Origin: Brachybacterium saurashtrense
GTDB taxonomy: Bacteria > Actinomycetota > Actinomycetes > Actinomycetales > Dermabacteraceae
Assembly: GCF_003355475.1 (NCBI RefSeq)
Contig: NZ_CP031356.1
Coordinates: forward strand, 1,426,001-1,490,000
Length of the DNA stretch: 64,000 nt
Direction: 5' to 3'
The position numbers were made by a program, and so were the translations under genes. Shown one piece after another: positions 44,877 to 54,406 of this stretch (its first letter is position 1; the number at the start of each line of letters is the position of its first letter). The notes beneath the pieces were generated by a model. It was not told where the DNA came from. It did not search any database and saw only the letters and a list, made by a program, of their open reading frames with translations.

Positions 44877-45676
44877 GTCTCCTGCCTCGGGGGTCGGTAG
44901 GCGGGATCGGGGCGGCCCACCTCGGGCCGGTGGGCGTCGCGCCGGCCGTCGTGCAGCACCGCCGGGGGCTGCTCGCCGCGCAGCTCCCCCAGCAGGTCGG
45001 CGAGGCGTGCCATGAGCTCCTCGGTGACCCGCAGCGCCGCCTGCTGATCGGTCTCGCCCTCGCGCGCGGCGGCGGTGAACGGCTCCCCCACCCGCATCTG
45101 CACGCGCCGGCCGCGGCCGGGGCGCGGGAGCGGGGAGCCGACGGGCCAGAGCGCGCGGCCGCCCCAGGTCGCGATCGGGAGCAGCGGGGCGCCGGTCTCG
45201 AGCGCAAGACGGGCCGCGCCGGTGCGGGCCTGCATCGGCCACAGGGCCGGGTCGCGGGTGTAGGTGCCCTCGGGGAAGATCATCAGCAGCTCCCCGCGGC
45301 CCAGCGCCGCCCGCGCCTCCGCCAGGGCGCCCTCGCCGCCGCGCCCGCCGCGCCGCACCGGGATCTGCCGGGCGGCGCGCAGCAGCGCACCCAGCACCGG
45401 CACCGCGAACAGGGACTCCTTGGCCAGGAAGCGCGGGGCGATGCCCGAGGCCTGGAGCAGGTGGCCGTAGGCGAAGGCGTCCAAGGCGCTGAGATGGTTC
45501 CCGCAGGCGATCACCCCTCCGTGTGCCGGGAAGTGCGCCGTGCCCTGCCACTGCGGGCGGGTGAGCACCGTGAGCAGGGGGCGCAACGGCAGCTGGGCGA
45601 GGCCGATCACGAGGCCCGCCCGCCGCGCCGGGATCCGGGCCGTGCCCAGGTCCCAGCGACGCCGCAGGCCGGTCAT
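44873..45676 (-). CDS. plsC: 1-acyl-glycerol-3-phosphate O-acyltransferase PlsC family
   Basis: PlsC adds the second acyl chain in phosphatidic acid synthesis at the membrane. From ATG 45676 there are 267 residues with the HX4D motif NHLSALD near residue 63 and the substrate motif FPEGTYTRD near 140. The first 35 residues contain a hydrophobic patch. Its ATG overlaps the stop of the DUF2867-like gene and its stop overlaps gpsA, so translation is coupled through the cluster. Acyl preference is not visible from sequence. Confidence 0.9.
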   Translation of the reverse strand: MTGLRRRWDLGTARIPARRAGLVIGLAQLPLRPLLTVLTRPQWQGTAHFPAHGGVIACGNHLSALDAFAYGHLLQASGIAPRFLAKESLFAVPVLGALLRAARQIPVRRGGRGGEGALAEARAALGRGELLMIFPEGTYTRDPALWPMQARTGAARLALETGAPLLPIATWGGRALWPVGSPLPRPGRGRRVQMRVGEPFTAAAREGETDQQAALRVTEELMARLADLLGELRGEQPPAVLHDGRRDAHRPEVGRPDPAYRPPRQET

Positions 45677-46230
45677 CAGCGGGCGGCGGGGCCGCGGCCG
45701 AGCGCCCGGCGCGAGACCTGCCCGGTGAGCGAGGCCCGGCGCGGGTCCCCGGCGAGAGCGCGGCGGCGCAGGGTGGTGGGGGCGCGTCGCGCGAGGGTGT
45801 TCACGGCGGCGGCGTGCATCAGACGGCGCGGCGCGAAGGCGAGCCGTCCCCGCACCGAGCGGTACTTCACCGCGGTGGTGACCTGCAGCAGCTCCCCGCC
45901 GGGCAGCAGCGCCACCCCGATCCGCACGGTGAGCTTGTCGTCGTCGTCGATGATCAGCGCCTCGGAGCCGACCACCTCGTCCGCCACGAACTCCTTCTGC
46001 GGCGGGGGCACCATGTCGAACAGGCGCACGGCCTCGTCCCGCAGGGCGCGCACGCCGCGCGAGGTGAGCGGGGTGTTCTCGTGGGCGAAGATCGCCTCCG
46101 CCCACACCCGCGGATCGGTCTCCTCCACCCCGGCGGTGGGCACGATCACCACGTCGCAGTAGTCGGGGATCGGGATGTCCCGCAGGGCGAGGGAGCTCCC
46201 GGCGCCGGCCTGCGGCAGCTCGGCGCTCAT
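45676..46230 (-). CDS. DUF2867-like protein between murA and plsC
   Basis: A 184-residue protein from ATG 46230, overlapping murA upstream and plsC downstream by four bases each. The central part (ELLQVTTAVKYRSVRGRLA followed by a small helix with RRLMHAAAVN) resembles DUF2867 proteins, a START-like family. A basic tail with RRAPTTLRRRALAG follows. No catalytic residues can be named. The tight coupling between a peptidoglycan gene and a phospholipid gene hints at an envelope-related role, which is inference. Confidence 0.7.
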   Translation of the reverse strand: MSAELPQAGAGSSLALRDIPIPDYCDVVIVPTAGVEETDPRVWAEAIFAHENTPLTSRGVRALRDEAVRLFDMVPPPQKEFVADEVVGSEALIIDDDDKLTVRIGVALLPGGELLQVTTAVKYRSVRGRLAFAPRRLMHAAAVNTLARRAPTTLRRRALAGDPRRASLTGQVSRRALGRGPAAR

Positions 46231-47549
46231 CGGCCCTCCTCCCAGTACTCCGCCCCCAGGGCGGTGAGCTTCTCGCGGAACGACTCGTAGCCGCGGTCGA
46301 TGAGGTCGATGCCCCGGATGGTGCTGACCCCGTCCGCGCCCAGCGCGGCGATCAGGTACGAGAAGCCGCCGCGCAGGTCCGGCACGGTGATGTCCGCGCC
46401 GTGGAGGGCCTCCGGCCCCGAGACCACCGCGGAGTGGTTGTAGTTGCTGCGCCCGAACCGGCAGCTCGAGCCGCCCAGGCACTCGCGGTACACCTGGATC
46501 CGGGCGCCCATGTCGTTGAGCGCGCGGGTGAAGCCCAGCCGGTTCTCGTAGACGGTCTCGTGCAGGATCGAGATGCCGTCGGCCTGGGTGAGCGCCACCA
46601 CCAGGGGCTGCTGCCAGTCGGTCATGAAGCCGGGGTGGACGTCGGTCTCCAGGGCGATGGCGCGCAGCGCCGTGCCCGGGTGGAAGAACCGGATGCCGTC
46701 CTCGCGGATCTCGATCCCGCCGCCCACCTTGCGGAACACGTTGAGGAACGTGGCCATCGGCTTCTGCTGGGCGCCGCGCACGAACACGTCCCCCCGGGTG
46801 ACCAGGGCGGCGCACGCCCAGGAGCCCGCCTCGATGCGGTCCGCGAGGGCGGTGTGCTGGTAGCCGCCCAGCGACTCGACGCCCTCGATGGTGATGGTGC
46901 GGTCGGTCTGCAGGGAGATCAGCGCGCCCATCTTCTGCAGCACCGCGATGAGGTCCTCGATCTCGGGCTCCACCGCGGCGTTGGTGAGCTCGGTGACGCC
47001 CTGGGCGCGCACCGCCGTGAGCAGCACCTGCTCGGTGGCGCCCACGCTCGGGTACTCGAGGGCGATCTTGGTGCCGCGCAGGCCGTGCGGCGCCGTGATG
47101 TAGATGCCCATCTCGCGCTTGTCGACCACCGCGCCGAAGCTGCGCAGCACGTCGAGGTGGTAGTTGATGGGGCGGTCGCCGATCCGGCAGCCGCCCAGGT
47201 CCGGGATGATCGCCTCGCCCAGGCGGTGCAGCAGCGGACCGCAGAACAGGATCGGGATGCGGGAGCTGCCGGCGTGGGCGTCGATGTCCGCGACGTGGGC
47301 CCGCTCCACGTTCGAGGGGTCCAGGTGCAGGACGCCGCCGGGCACGTCGTGGTCGATCTTGACCCCGTGGATGGACAGCAGCTTCGAGACGATCCGGACG
47401 TCGGAGATATCCGGCACCGAGCGCAGCACGCTCGGCCCCTCCCCCAGCAGCGCGGCGACCATCGCCTTCGAGACCAGGTTCTTGGCGCCGCGCACGGTGA
47501 TCTCACCGTCGAGGGGGCGCCCTCCGCGCACGTGGAAAGTCGAACTCAT
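46227..47549 (-). CDS. murA: UDP-N-acetylglucosamine 1-carboxyvinyltransferase MurA
   Basis: MurA adds enolpyruvate to UDP-GlcNAc, the first committed step of peptidoglycan synthesis. The 440-residue protein starts FHVRGGRPLDGEITVRGAKN. The loop DLGGCRIGDRPINYHL keeps the catalytic Cys, so the enzyme should remain sensitive to fosfomycin as most MurA are. It is first in the chain murA-DUF2867-plsC-gpsA-ddl, and a terminator isolates it from leuD upstream. Confidence 0.94.
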   Translation of the reverse strand: MSSTFHVRGGRPLDGEITVRGAKNLVSKAMVAALLGEGPSVLRSVPDISDVRIVSKLLSIHGVKIDHDVPGGVLHLDPSNVERAHVADIDAHAGSSRIPILFCGPLLHRLGEAIIPDLGGCRIGDRPINYHLDVLRSFGAVVDKREMGIYITAPHGLRGTKIALEYPSVGATEQVLLTAVRAQGVTELTNAAVEPEIEDLIAVLQKMGALISLQTDRTITIEGVESLGGYQHTALADRIEAGSWACAALVTRGDVFVRGAQQKPMATFLNVFRKVGGGIEIREDGIRFFHPGTALRAIALETDVHPGFMTDWQQPLVVALTQADGISILHETVYENRLGFTRALNDMGARIQVYRECLGGSSCRFGRSNYNHSAVVSGPEALHGADITVPDLRGGFSYLIAALGADGVSTIRGIDLIDRGYESFREKLTALGAEYWEEGR

Positions 47550-47618
47550 GGTGTCCTCGCCTGGGTGGACGGACGCCCGGGGCGCCCATATCTGACCGGC
47601 TCACCATACCGGAGCGGG

Positions 47619-47655
47619 CACGGCCCGGGCCCGCGCGCTGCGGGCCCGGGCCGTG
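47619..47655 (-). terminator. Terminator hairpin after leuCD
   Basis: A perfect 16-base GC stem (CACGGCCCGGGCCCGC in the left arm) with a five-base loop lies 19 bases after the leuD stop. It separates the leucine genes from the murA cluster. No strong T-run follows. Confidence 0.7.
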
Positions 47656-47673
47656 GTGCCGGTGCGCGCTGGC

Positions 47674-48288
47674 TCAGTGCGCGTCGGCGGTGCGCGCCGG
47701 CAGCGTCTTCGGCATCCAGGAGGGACGGGAGGCCTCGAAGGCGGTGATGTCCTGCTCGTGGCGCAGGGTGAGGCCGATGTCGTCCAGGCCCTCCATGAGG
47801 CGCCAGCGGGTGTAGTCGTCGATGTCGAAGCGGAACGTGCTCTCGCCGCTGTGCACCTGGCGGTTCTCGAGATCGACGGTCACCTCGGCGCCCGGGTTCT
47901 CCTCGAGGATCTTCCACAGTTGCTCGATGTCGTCCTGGGCGAGGATGCCGGCGACGAGCCCCTGCTTGCCCGCGTTGCCGCGGAAGATCTCCGCGAAGCG
48001 GGTGGAGAGCACGGCCTTGAAGCCGTAGTCGCGCAGCGCCCACACCGCGTGCTCGCGGGAGGAGCCGGTGCCGAAGTCCGGGCCGGCCACGAGGACGGAG
48101 CCCTGCGCGTAGGCGGGCCGGTTCAGCACGAAGTCGGGATCGTTCGTGCGCCAGGCGTTGAACAGGCCGTCGTCGAAGCCGGTCTTGGTGACCCGCTTGA
48201 GGTAGACGGCGGGGATGATCTGGTCGGTGTCGACGTTGCTGCGGCGCAGCGGGACGCCGATGCCGGTGTGGGTGGTGAAGGCTTCCAT
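47674..48288 (-). CDS. leuD: 3-isopropylmalate dehydratase small subunit LeuD
   Basis: LeuD is the swivel-domain subunit of isopropylmalate isomerase in leucine synthesis. From ATG 48288 it has 204 residues, with [19 protein letters not shown] and the signature [17 protein letters not shown]. It follows leuC by 25 bases and is probably controlled by NdgR encoded divergently upstream of leuC. Confidence 0.96.
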   Translation of the reverse strand: MEAFTTHTGIGVPLRRSNVDTDQIIPAVYLKRVTKTGFDDGLFNAWRTNDPDFVLNRPAYAQGSVLVAGPDFGTGSSREHAVWALRDYGFKAVLSTRFAEIFRGNAGKQGLVAGILAQDDIEQLWKILEENPGAEVTVDLENRQVHSGESTFRFDIDDYTRWRLMEGLDDIGLTLRHEQDITAFEASRPSWMPKTLPARTADAH

Positions 48289-48313
48289 CGGGGGGACTCC
48301 TGGTAGGGCCGGG

Positions 48314-49753
48314 TCAGGCGACGGGCTGGAGGTCGGAGGGCGCGGCATCGGCGCCGAGGTCCGACGGGGAGGACAGGGTGCCGCGCACCGCGGTCGCCGC
48401 GGCGACCACGGGCGAGACCAGATGGGTGCGCCCGCCCTTGCCCTGACGCCCCTCGAAGTTGCGGTTCGAGGTGGAGGCGGCACGCTCGCCGGGCGCGAGC
48501 TGATCCGGGTTCATGCCCAGGCACATCGAGCAGCCCGCCTGGCGCCACTCGGCGCCGAAGGCGAGGAAGATCTCGTGCAGGCCCTCCTGCTCCGCCTGCA
48601 GCCGTACCCGCGCCGAGCCCGGCACCACCAGCACCCGCACGTCGGGGTGCTTGGTGCGGCCCTCGAGCACGGAGGCGAAGGCGCGCAGGTCCTCGATGCG
48701 CCCGTTGGTGCACGAGCCCATGAAGACGGTGTCGACCCGGATCTCCTTCAGCGGCGTGCCGGGCACCAGGTCCATGTACTCCAGGGCGCGCTCGGCCGCG
48801 AAGCGGTCCGTCTCGTCCACGAAGTCCTCCGGTGCGGGCACCGCGGCGGAGAGCGGCAGGCCCTGGCCGGGGTTGGTGCCCCAGGTGACGAACGGCTCGA
48901 GCGCGTTGGCATCGATGACCACCTCGGCGTCGAAGGTGGCGTCATCCTCGCTGCGCAGCGTCCTCCAGTACTCGACGGCCTCGTCCCACTGCTCCCCCTG
49001 CGGGGCGTGCGGGCGGCCCTTGACGTACTCGAAGGTGGTCTCGTCCGGCGCGATCATGCCGGCACGGGCACCGGCCTCGATCGACATGTTGCAGATCGTC
49101 ATGCGCCCCTCCATGGAGAGGGACCGGATGGCCTCGCCGCGGTACTCGAGCACGTAGCCGGCGCCGCCGCCGGTGCCGATCTTCGCGATCACCGCGAGGA
49201 TGATGTCCTTCGCGGTGACGCCCGGCTTGAGCGAGCCGGTGACCGTGACGGCCATGGTCTTGAACGGGGTGAGCGGCAGGGTCTGCGTGGCGAGCACGTG
49301 CTCGACCTCGCTGGTGCCGATGCCGAAGGCGAGCGCGCCGAAGGCCCCGTGGGTGGAGGTGTGGGAGTCGCCGCACACCACCGTGATGCCCGGCATGGTC
49401 AGGCCCAGCTGCGGGCCCACCACGTGGACGATGCCCTGGTCCTTGTCCCCCAGCGAGTGGATGCGCACCCCGAACTCCTCGGCGTTGCGGCGCAGGGTGT
49501 CGATCTGGGTGCGGGAGGTGATGTCCGCGATCGGCTTGTCGATGTCGATCGTGGGGGTGTTGTGGTCCTCGGTGGCGAGGGTCTGATCGATGCGGCGCGG
49601 GGTGCGACCCTCCTGGCGCAGGCCGTCGAAGGCCTGCGGGCTGGTCACCTCGTGCAGCAGCTGGAGGTCGATGTACAGAAGGTCCGGTTCGCCGTTCTCA
49701 CCGCGACGGACCACGTGATCCGCCCAGACCTTCTCTGCGAGGGTCCCCGCCAT
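48314..49753 (-). CDS. leuC: 3-isopropylmalate dehydratase large subunit LeuC
   Basis: LeuC carries the 4Fe-4S cluster of isopropylmalate isomerase, which converts 2- to 3-isopropylmalate. The 479-residue protein has [19 protein letters not shown] and the cluster ligands in GSCTNGR (near 345) and AGCSMCLG (near 405). GGAAGG lies eight bases before the ATG. It diverges from ndgR across 143 bases. Confidence 0.96.
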   Translation of the reverse strand: MAGTLAEKVWADHVVRRGENGEPDLLYIDLQLLHEVTSPQAFDGLRQEGRTPRRIDQTLATEDHNTPTIDIDKPIADITSRTQIDTLRRNAEEFGVRIHSLGDKDQGIVHVVGPQLGLTMPGITVVCGDSHTSTHGAFGALAFGIGTSEVEHVLATQTLPLTPFKTMAVTVTGSLKPGVTAKDIILAVIAKIGTGGGAGYVLEYRGEAIRSLSMEGRMTICNMSIEAGARAGMIAPDETTFEYVKGRPHAPQGEQWDEAVEYWRTLRSEDDATFDAEVVIDANALEPFVTWGTNPGQGLPLSAAVPAPEDFVDETDRFAAERALEYMDLVPGTPLKEIRVDTVFMGSCTNGRIEDLRAFASVLEGRTKHPDVRVLVVPGSARVRLQAEQEGLHEIFLAFGAEWRQAGCSMCLGMNPDQLAPGERAASTSNRNFEGRQGKGGRTHLVSPVVAAATAVRGTLSSPSDLGADAAPSDLQPVA

Positions 49754-49861
49754 GTCGATCCTTCCCTGCGCCCCTCGTGGGGGCGCGCACCGTCACTGCT
49801 CGAAAACGCTCGGGGTGCGAGCGATGGGGTCCATGGTGTGCGGGTCCACGATGCGGTGCAC

Positions 49862-49890
49862 TTGCGTCTCACCCAATAAGACGTCAGTAT
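49862..49890 (+). promoter_or_regulatory. Promoter of ndgR, apparently giving a leaderless transcript, with an overlapping inverted repeat
   Basis: TTGCGT (49862-49867), a 17-base spacer and CAGTAT (49885-49890) resemble a sigma-A promoter. The start of transcription would be at or next to the ATG at 49897, and no Shine-Dalgarno is seen. An inverted repeat CGTCT/AGACG (49865-49869 and 49879-49883) lies inside the promoter and could bind NdgR itself. Confidence 0.5.
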
Positions 49891-49896
49891 CGGGTC

Positions 49897-50631
49897 ATGG
49901 ACAAGACCTCGGAGGAGAACGGCAGCGGCGTCGGCGTGCTGGACAAGGCGGCGATCGTGCTCGGCGCCCTGGAAGCCGGCCCCGCCACGCTCGCGCAGCT
50001 CGTGCATTCGACCGGCCTGGCCCGCCCCACCGCGCACCGGCTCGCGGTGGCGCTCGAGTTCCACCACCTGGTGACCCGCGACATGCAGGGGCGCTTCATC
50101 CTGGGCCCGCGCCTGGGAGAGCTCGCCGCGGCCGCTGGCGAGGACCGCCTGCTGGCCTCCGCGGGCCCGGTGCTCGCGGCCCTCCGGGACCACACCGGCG
50201 AATCCGCCCAGCTGTACCGCCGCCAGGGCGACCACCGCATCTGCGTGGCCGCCGCGGAGCGGCCCATCGGCCTGCGCGACTCGGTGCCGCTCGGGGCGGC
50301 GCTGACCATGCGCGCCGGCTCCGCCGCGCAGATCCTGCTGGCCTGGGAGGAGCCGGACCGGCTGCACCGGGGCCTGCTGGGCGCCCGCTTCACCGCCACC
50401 CAGCTCTCCGCGGTGCGCCGACGCGGCTGGTCGCAGTCCATCGGGGAGCGGGAGCCGGGCGTGGGCTCCGTCTCCGCACCGGTGCGCGGGCCGAACGGCC
50501 GCGTGGTGGCGGCGCTGAGCATCTCCGGGCCGATCGAGCGGATCACCCGCCAGCCCGGACGGCTCCACGCCGCCTCCGTGATGAGCTCGGCGAACCACCT
50601 CACCGAACTGCTGCGCCGCGCCGGCGCCTGA
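49897..50631 (+). CDS. ndgR: IclR-family transcriptional regulator NdgR/LtbR
   Basis: A 244-residue IclR-family regulator from ATG 49897. An N-terminal winged HTH (TLAQLVHSTGLARPTAHRLA, about 29-48) is followed by a GAF-like ligand domain (about 80-235; VAAAERPIGLRDSVPLGA). IclR genes divergent from leuCD are the NdgR/LtbR group that controls leucine and tryptophan genes in Streptomyces and Corynebacterium. Location gives strong support; the effector here is unknown. The promoter seems to make a leaderless mRNA. The longer open frame upstream overlaps the control region and is not coding. Confidence 0.9.
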   Translation: MDKTSEENGSGVGVLDKAAIVLGALEAGPATLAQLVHSTGLARPTAHRLAVALEFHHLVTRDMQGRFILGPRLGELAAAAGEDRLLASAGPVLAALRDHTGESAQLYRRQGDHRICVAAAERPIGLRDSVPLGAALTMRAGSAAQILLAWEEPDRLHRGLLGARFTATQLSAVRRRGWSQSIGEREPGVGSVSAPVRGPNGRVVAALSISGPIERITRQPGRLHAASVMSSANHLTELLRRAGA

Positions 50632-50633
50632 GC

Positions 50634-51452
50634 TCAGTCCCGCTCGATCCACACCGGGGTGTTCGCGAAGCGCAGCACGTTCACCAGCTGACGCGGCGCG
50701 GCGACCGTGCCGCCCGCCCCGGCCGAGCGCTCCCCCGCGACCACCATCAGGCACGCGTCCTGGCTCGCCTCGACGAGCTGCCGGGGGCTGTCCGAGGCGG
50801 CGATCGTCACATCCCGCACATACACCGACGGGTGGGTCATCGCGATCCGCTGCGCCGTGCCGGCGAGGATCTCCTGCGCCTCCTCCGGCGTGGTCTCCGG
50901 CCGCACCACCAGATGGATGTCCCGGCCGTAGGCCTCGGCGAGATCCGCGGCGCGGGCGAGCGCCTCCGTGGCGATCTCGTGATGGACCAGGCCGATCGGC
51001 CCCTGCCCGTCCACGCGCCCGCGCACCACCACCACCGGGCAGTGCGCCCGGGCGGCCAGCGCCAGGCTCTTGGAGCCGACGATCAGCGTCATCAGGCGCC
51101 CGAGACCGCGACCGCCCAGCACCAGCAGATCCGCCTCCTCACTGGCCTCGACCAGCACGGGCACCGCGTTGCCGTCCACGATCTCGGAGGTGACGGGGAT
51201 GTCGACCCCGGTCTCGCGCACGATCTCCACGGCGTCCTGGATCAGGCTGTGCGCGGCGCTGCGGAAGCCCGAGCCCGCCATCCCGGAGATGGGATCGATG
51301 TTGACGTCGAGCTCGGTCCACACGAAGGCGTGGACCAGATGCAGCGTCCCGCCGACGGCGTCGGCATGACGGGCGGCCCAGCGGACCGCGAGATCGGATT
51401 CGTCGGCATCGAACACACCGACGGTGATGCGGGGACCGGTGCTGTGTGTCAT
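50634..51452 (-). CDS. Universal stress protein with two tandem USP domains
   Basis: A 272-residue tandem UspA protein. The first domain (about 1-146) ends in the ATP-binding-type pattern LVLGGRGLGRLMTLIVGSKS. The second (about 150-272) has VVAGERSAGAGG and a more degenerate site. Such proteins are induced by stasis or low oxygen in actinobacteria. It converges on ndgR with two bases between the stops. No further role can be told from sequence. Confidence 0.88.
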   Translation of the reverse strand: MTHSTGPRITVGVFDADESDLAVRWAARHADAVGGTLHLVHAFVWTELDVNIDPISGMAGSGFRSAAHSLIQDAVEIVRETGVDIPVTSEIVDGNAVPVLVEASEEADLLVLGGRGLGRLMTLIVGSKSLALAARAHCPVVVVRGRVDGQGPIGLVHHEIATEALARAADLAEAYGRDIHLVVRPETTPEEAQEILAGTAQRIAMTHPSVYVRDVTIAASDSPRQLVEASQDACLMVVAGERSAGAGGTVAAPRQLVNVLRFANTPVWIERD

Positions 51453-51551
51453 GTCACGAGGATACTCTGCGGCCGCGGAGGCGGGTGGGGACCTGCGGTC
51501 CCGGTCGAGGCCGCACGACTCCTGCGGATCCGCCTCATGCAGGGAATGCAG

Positions 51552-51584
51552 AAGGAGCCGGCATCCGCTGGATGCCGGCTCCTT
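51552..51584. terminator. Strong terminator hairpin behind the tRNA cluster
   Basis: A perfect 15-base stem (AAGGAGCCGGCATCC and complement) with loop GCT lies one base from the 3' end of the first tRNA-Glu gene. On the minus strand it ends transcription of the gltX-tRNA cluster. The right arm ends CTCCTT with no further T-run. Confidence 0.75.
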
Positions 51585-51585
51585 G

Positions 51586-51661
51586 TGGTACCCCGTACCG
51601 GATTTGAACCGGTGTTACCGCCGTGAGAGGGCGACGTCCTGGGCCGCTAGACGAACGGGGC
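51586..51661 (-). tRNA. tRNA-Glu (anticodon CTC), copy with encoded CCA
   Basis: The minus strand starts GCCCCGTTCGTCTAGCGGCC and folds to a cloverleaf. The anticodon loop gives CTC, the T-arm is ACCGGTTCAAATCCGGT and CCA is encoded at 51588-51586. It differs from the neighbouring copy by one D-loop base (C for T on the minus strand). Confidence 0.95.
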
Positions 51662-51688
51662 GGGCGCGGGATCGATGATCCCGCCTCG

Positions 51689-51761
51689 TACCCCGTACCG
51701 GATTTGAACCGGTGTTACCGCCGTGAGAGGGCGACGTCCTAGGCCGCTAGACGAACGGGGC
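51689..51761 (-). tRNA. tRNA-Glu (anticodon CTC), copy without encoded CCA
   Basis: Almost identical to the copy at 51586-51661, 100 bases away, but the sequence after the discriminator base reads CGA, so CCA must be added by tRNA nucleotidyltransferase. The D-loop carries the usual GGCCTAGGAC. Confidence 0.95.
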
Positions 51762-51794
51762 GCGGGCCGCACAGCAGAGGACTGCTGCGTAGCG

Positions 51795-51866
51795 CTGGGG
51801 TACCAGGACTCGAACCTAGAATAACGGTACCAGAAACCGTCGTGTTGCCAATTACACCATACCCCA
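51795..51866 (-). tRNA. tRNA-Gln (anticodon CTG)
   Basis: The minus strand starts TGGGGTATGGTGTAATTGGC, with anticodon loop TTCTGGT (anticodon CTG), T-arm with GGTTCGAGTCC and discriminator G. CCA is not encoded. It lies first of three tRNA genes behind gltX. Actinobacteria usually charge tRNA-Gln through GluRS and GatCAB amidation, so the neighbourhood is functionally apt. Confidence 0.95.
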
Positions 51867-52063
51867 TGGTGAGAAGTACTTTCCGCAGTGTTTCCCGTTC
51901 CGCTCCCCGGTGGTTTCCGTGGGCTTCCCGGCGATCTCCTGCGTGCCGTACCGAGGTAAGACTCTAGCGGGTTCTCGCGGCGAGCACAAAGCGAGAGGGC
52001 CTCTGAGCGCTGTGAGGCTCGGCACCCCGCCCCACAGCGCCCAGCGGGCTCACACCCAGGAGC

Positions 52064-53590
52064 TCACGCCTGGAGCGCGAGACGCTCGCGCAGGGCGCGC
52101 AGCCGCGCCAGGCTCGAAGGACGGCCCAGCAGCTCCATCGACTCGAACAGGGGCGGGGAGATGCGCCGGCCGGCGATCGCGCTGCGGAGCGGGCCGAAGG
52201 CGAGGCGCGGCTTGATCCCCATGTCCTCGACGATCGCGGCGCGCAGCGCCTGCTCCAGCGTGGCCGCGGAGAAGGAGTCCGCCGGGACGGCCTCCACCTC
52301 GGCCACGGCGCGGTCCAGCACCGCCACCGGATCGTCCCCCAGCTTCTTCAGGGCGTCCTCCTGCACCACCAGGTCCTCGTCGGCGACGAAGAGGAAGCCC
52401 ATGAGGTCCGCCGCCTCGCCGAGCAGGTTCATGCGGGTCTGCACCAGCGGCGCCGCGGCGGCGACGAGGGCGCGCTGCTCCTCGGTGACCTGCTCCGGCA
52501 GCACCCCGGAGGCCTGCAGGTAGGGCAGCAGGCGCTCCACGAACTCCGCCTCGGGCAGCAGGCGGATGTGGTCGGCGTTGATGGCGGTGGCCTTCTTGAG
52601 GTCCACCCGGGCGGGGTTGGGGTTCACGTCCGAGGCGTCGAAGCGCTCCACCATCTCCTGGCGGCCGAACACGTCCTGGTCGGCGCTGTAGCCCCAGCCC
52701 AGCAGGGCCAGGTAGTTGACCATCCCCTCGGGCACGAAGCCCTGCTCGCGGTAGAGGAAGAGATCGGCCTGCGGGTCGCGCTTGGAGAGCTTCTTGTTGC
52801 CCTCCCCCATCACGTAGGGCAGGTGACCGAACTCGGGGACCCGTTCGGCGACGCCGATCTCGATCAGCGCGCGGTACAGCGCGATCTGGCGGGGCGTGGA
52901 GGAGAGGATGTCCTCGCCGCGCAGCACGTGGGTGATCCGCATGAGCGCATCGTCCACCGGGTTCACCAGCGTGTAGAGCGGCTGGCCGTTGGCGCGCACC
53001 ACCACGAAGTCCGGGGTGGAGCCGGCCTTGAAGGTGATCTCGCCGCGCACCATGTCGGTGAAGGTGATGTCCTCCTCGGGCATGCGCAGGCGCCAGGTGG
53101 GCTCGCGGCCCTCGGCCCGCAGCGCCTCCTTCTGCGCCTCGGTGAGGTCGCGATCGTGGCCGTCGTAGCCGAGCTGCGGGTCGCGCCCAGCGTCCCGGTG
53201 ACGCTGGGCGATCTCCTCCGCAGTGGAGAAGGACTCGTAGATGTGCCCGGCCTCCTTCAGCCGCGCGATGACGTCCTGATAGATCTCACCGCGCTGCGAC
53301 TGGCGGTAGGGGCCGTGGGGGCCGCCCACCTCGACACCCTCGTCCCAGTCGATGCCCAGCCAGCGCATCGCGTCCAGCAGCTGGTGGTAGGACTCCTCGC
53401 TGTCGCGCGCGGCGTCGGTGTCCTCGATGCGGAAGATCAGCTTCCCGCCGTGGTGGCGAGCATGGGCCCAGTTGAACAGGGCGGTGCGCACCATGCCGAC
53501 GTGCGGGGTGCCGGTGGGGCTGGGGCAGAAGCGCACCCGCACCTCGTCGGCGGAGGTGCTCGGGGCGGGCTGGGCGGGGGCGGTGGTCAC
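52064..53590 (-). CDS. gltX: Glutamyl-tRNA synthetase
   Basis: GltX charges tRNA-Glu, and in bacteria without GlnRS also tRNA-Gln. The 508-residue protein has the class I signature [19 protein letters not shown] (HVGM as the HIGH motif, about 24-42) and the KMSKS-type motif KKLSKRD near 270. The anticodon-binding domain is C-terminal. The genes for tRNA-Gln and two tRNA-Glu lie directly downstream on the same strand, so enzyme and substrates may share a transcript. Confidence 0.96.
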   Translation of the reverse strand: MTTAPAQPAPSTSADEVRVRFCPSPTGTPHVGMVRTALFNWAHARHHGGKLIFRIEDTDAARDSEESYHQLLDAMRWLGIDWDEGVEVGGPHGPYRQSQRGEIYQDVIARLKEAGHIYESFSTAEEIAQRHRDAGRDPQLGYDGHDRDLTEAQKEALRAEGREPTWRLRMPEEDITFTDMVRGEITFKAGSTPDFVVVRANGQPLYTLVNPVDDALMRITHVLRGEDILSSTPRQIALYRALIEIGVAERVPEFGHLPYVMGEGNKKLSKRDPQADLFLYREQGFVPEGMVNYLALLGWGYSADQDVFGRQEMVERFDASDVNPNPARVDLKKATAINADHIRLLPEAEFVERLLPYLQASGVLPEQVTEEQRALVAAAAPLVQTRMNLLGEAADLMGFLFVADEDLVVQEDALKKLGDDPVAVLDRAVAEVEAVPADSFSAATLEQALRAAIVEDMGIKPRLAFGPLRSAIAGRRISPPLFESMELLGRPSSLARLRALRERLALQA

Positions 53591-53626
53591 TCGGGGATGC
53601 TCCTCGGGGAGGTGGTGGGGTGCGAC

Positions 53627-54406
53627 TCAGCGGCGCACGACGGGGTTGGACAGGGTGCCGATGCCCTCGATCTCGACGTCGACCCGGGCACCGGGCTCGA
53701 CGGTGCGCACACCGGCGGGGGTGCCGGTGAGCACGAGGTCGCCGGGCAGCAGGGTGACGACCGAGGAGATCTCGGCGATCAGCTCCGGGACGCCGCGCAG
53801 CATGTCGGCGGTGGTGCCGGACTGGGCCGGCTCGTCGTCGACGCGGGAGGCGATGGACAGGCCGGCGGCAGGCTCGAGATCCGTCTCGATCCACGGCCCG
53901 ATCGGGCACGAGGTGTCGAAGGCCTTCGCGCGGAACCACTGGTTCTCCTCGCGCTGCGCGTCGCGGGCGGTGAGGTCGTTCGCGCAGGTGTAGCCCAGCA
54001 CGTGGTCCGCGACCTGCTCCGGGGCGAGGTCCTTGGCCATGCGCTTGATGACCACGGCGAGCTCCGCCTCGAGGCTCAGCTCCTGGCTGTAGGACGGGAT
54101 CATCACGGGGTCGCCGGGGCCCACCACGGCGGTGTTGGGCTTGAGGAAGTAGAGGGCCTGCTCGGGGACCTCGTGACCGAGCTCGGCGGCATGGGCGGCG
54201 TAGTTGCGGCCCACGCACACCACCTTCGAGCGCGGGATCACGGGGGCGAGCAGCCGCACGTCCTCCAGCGGGAGGATCGTGCCGGTGGGACGGATCTCTG
54301 TGTACAGGGGATCACCGGTGATTCCGTAGACCATGTCCCGGCCGTCCTTCTCGCTGACGATGCCGAACATGGGGTCCTCGCCGGTGGTGAATCGGGCGAT
54401 GCGCAT
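53627..54406 (-). CDS. Fumarylacetoacetate hydrolase (FAH) family protein
   Basis: A 259-residue FAH-family protein from ATG 54406. Family members cleave or decarboxylate oxo-acids with Mg or Mn. KVVCVGRNYAAHAAELGHEV (about 60-79), the metal-binding ELSLEAELAVVI and GYTCANDLTARDAQ are present, as is the C-terminal GDLVLTGTPAGV. The real substrate is uncertain; oxaloacetate decarboxylase and acylpyruvase activities are known for relatives. It lies 36 bases upstream of gltX in the same direction, a common actinobacterial pairing. Confidence 0.9.
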   Translation of the reverse strand: MRIARFTTGEDPMFGIVSEKDGRDMVYGITGDPLYTEIRPTGTILPLEDVRLLAPVIPRSKVVCVGRNYAAHAAELGHEVPEQALYFLKPNTAVVGPGDPVMIPSYSQELSLEAELAVVIKRMAKDLAPEQVADHVLGYTCANDLTARDAQREENQWFRAKAFDTSCPIGPWIETDLEPAAGLSIASRVDDEPAQSGTTADMLRGVPELIAEISSVVTLLPGDLVLTGTPAGVRTVEPGARVDVEIEGIGTLSNPVVRR

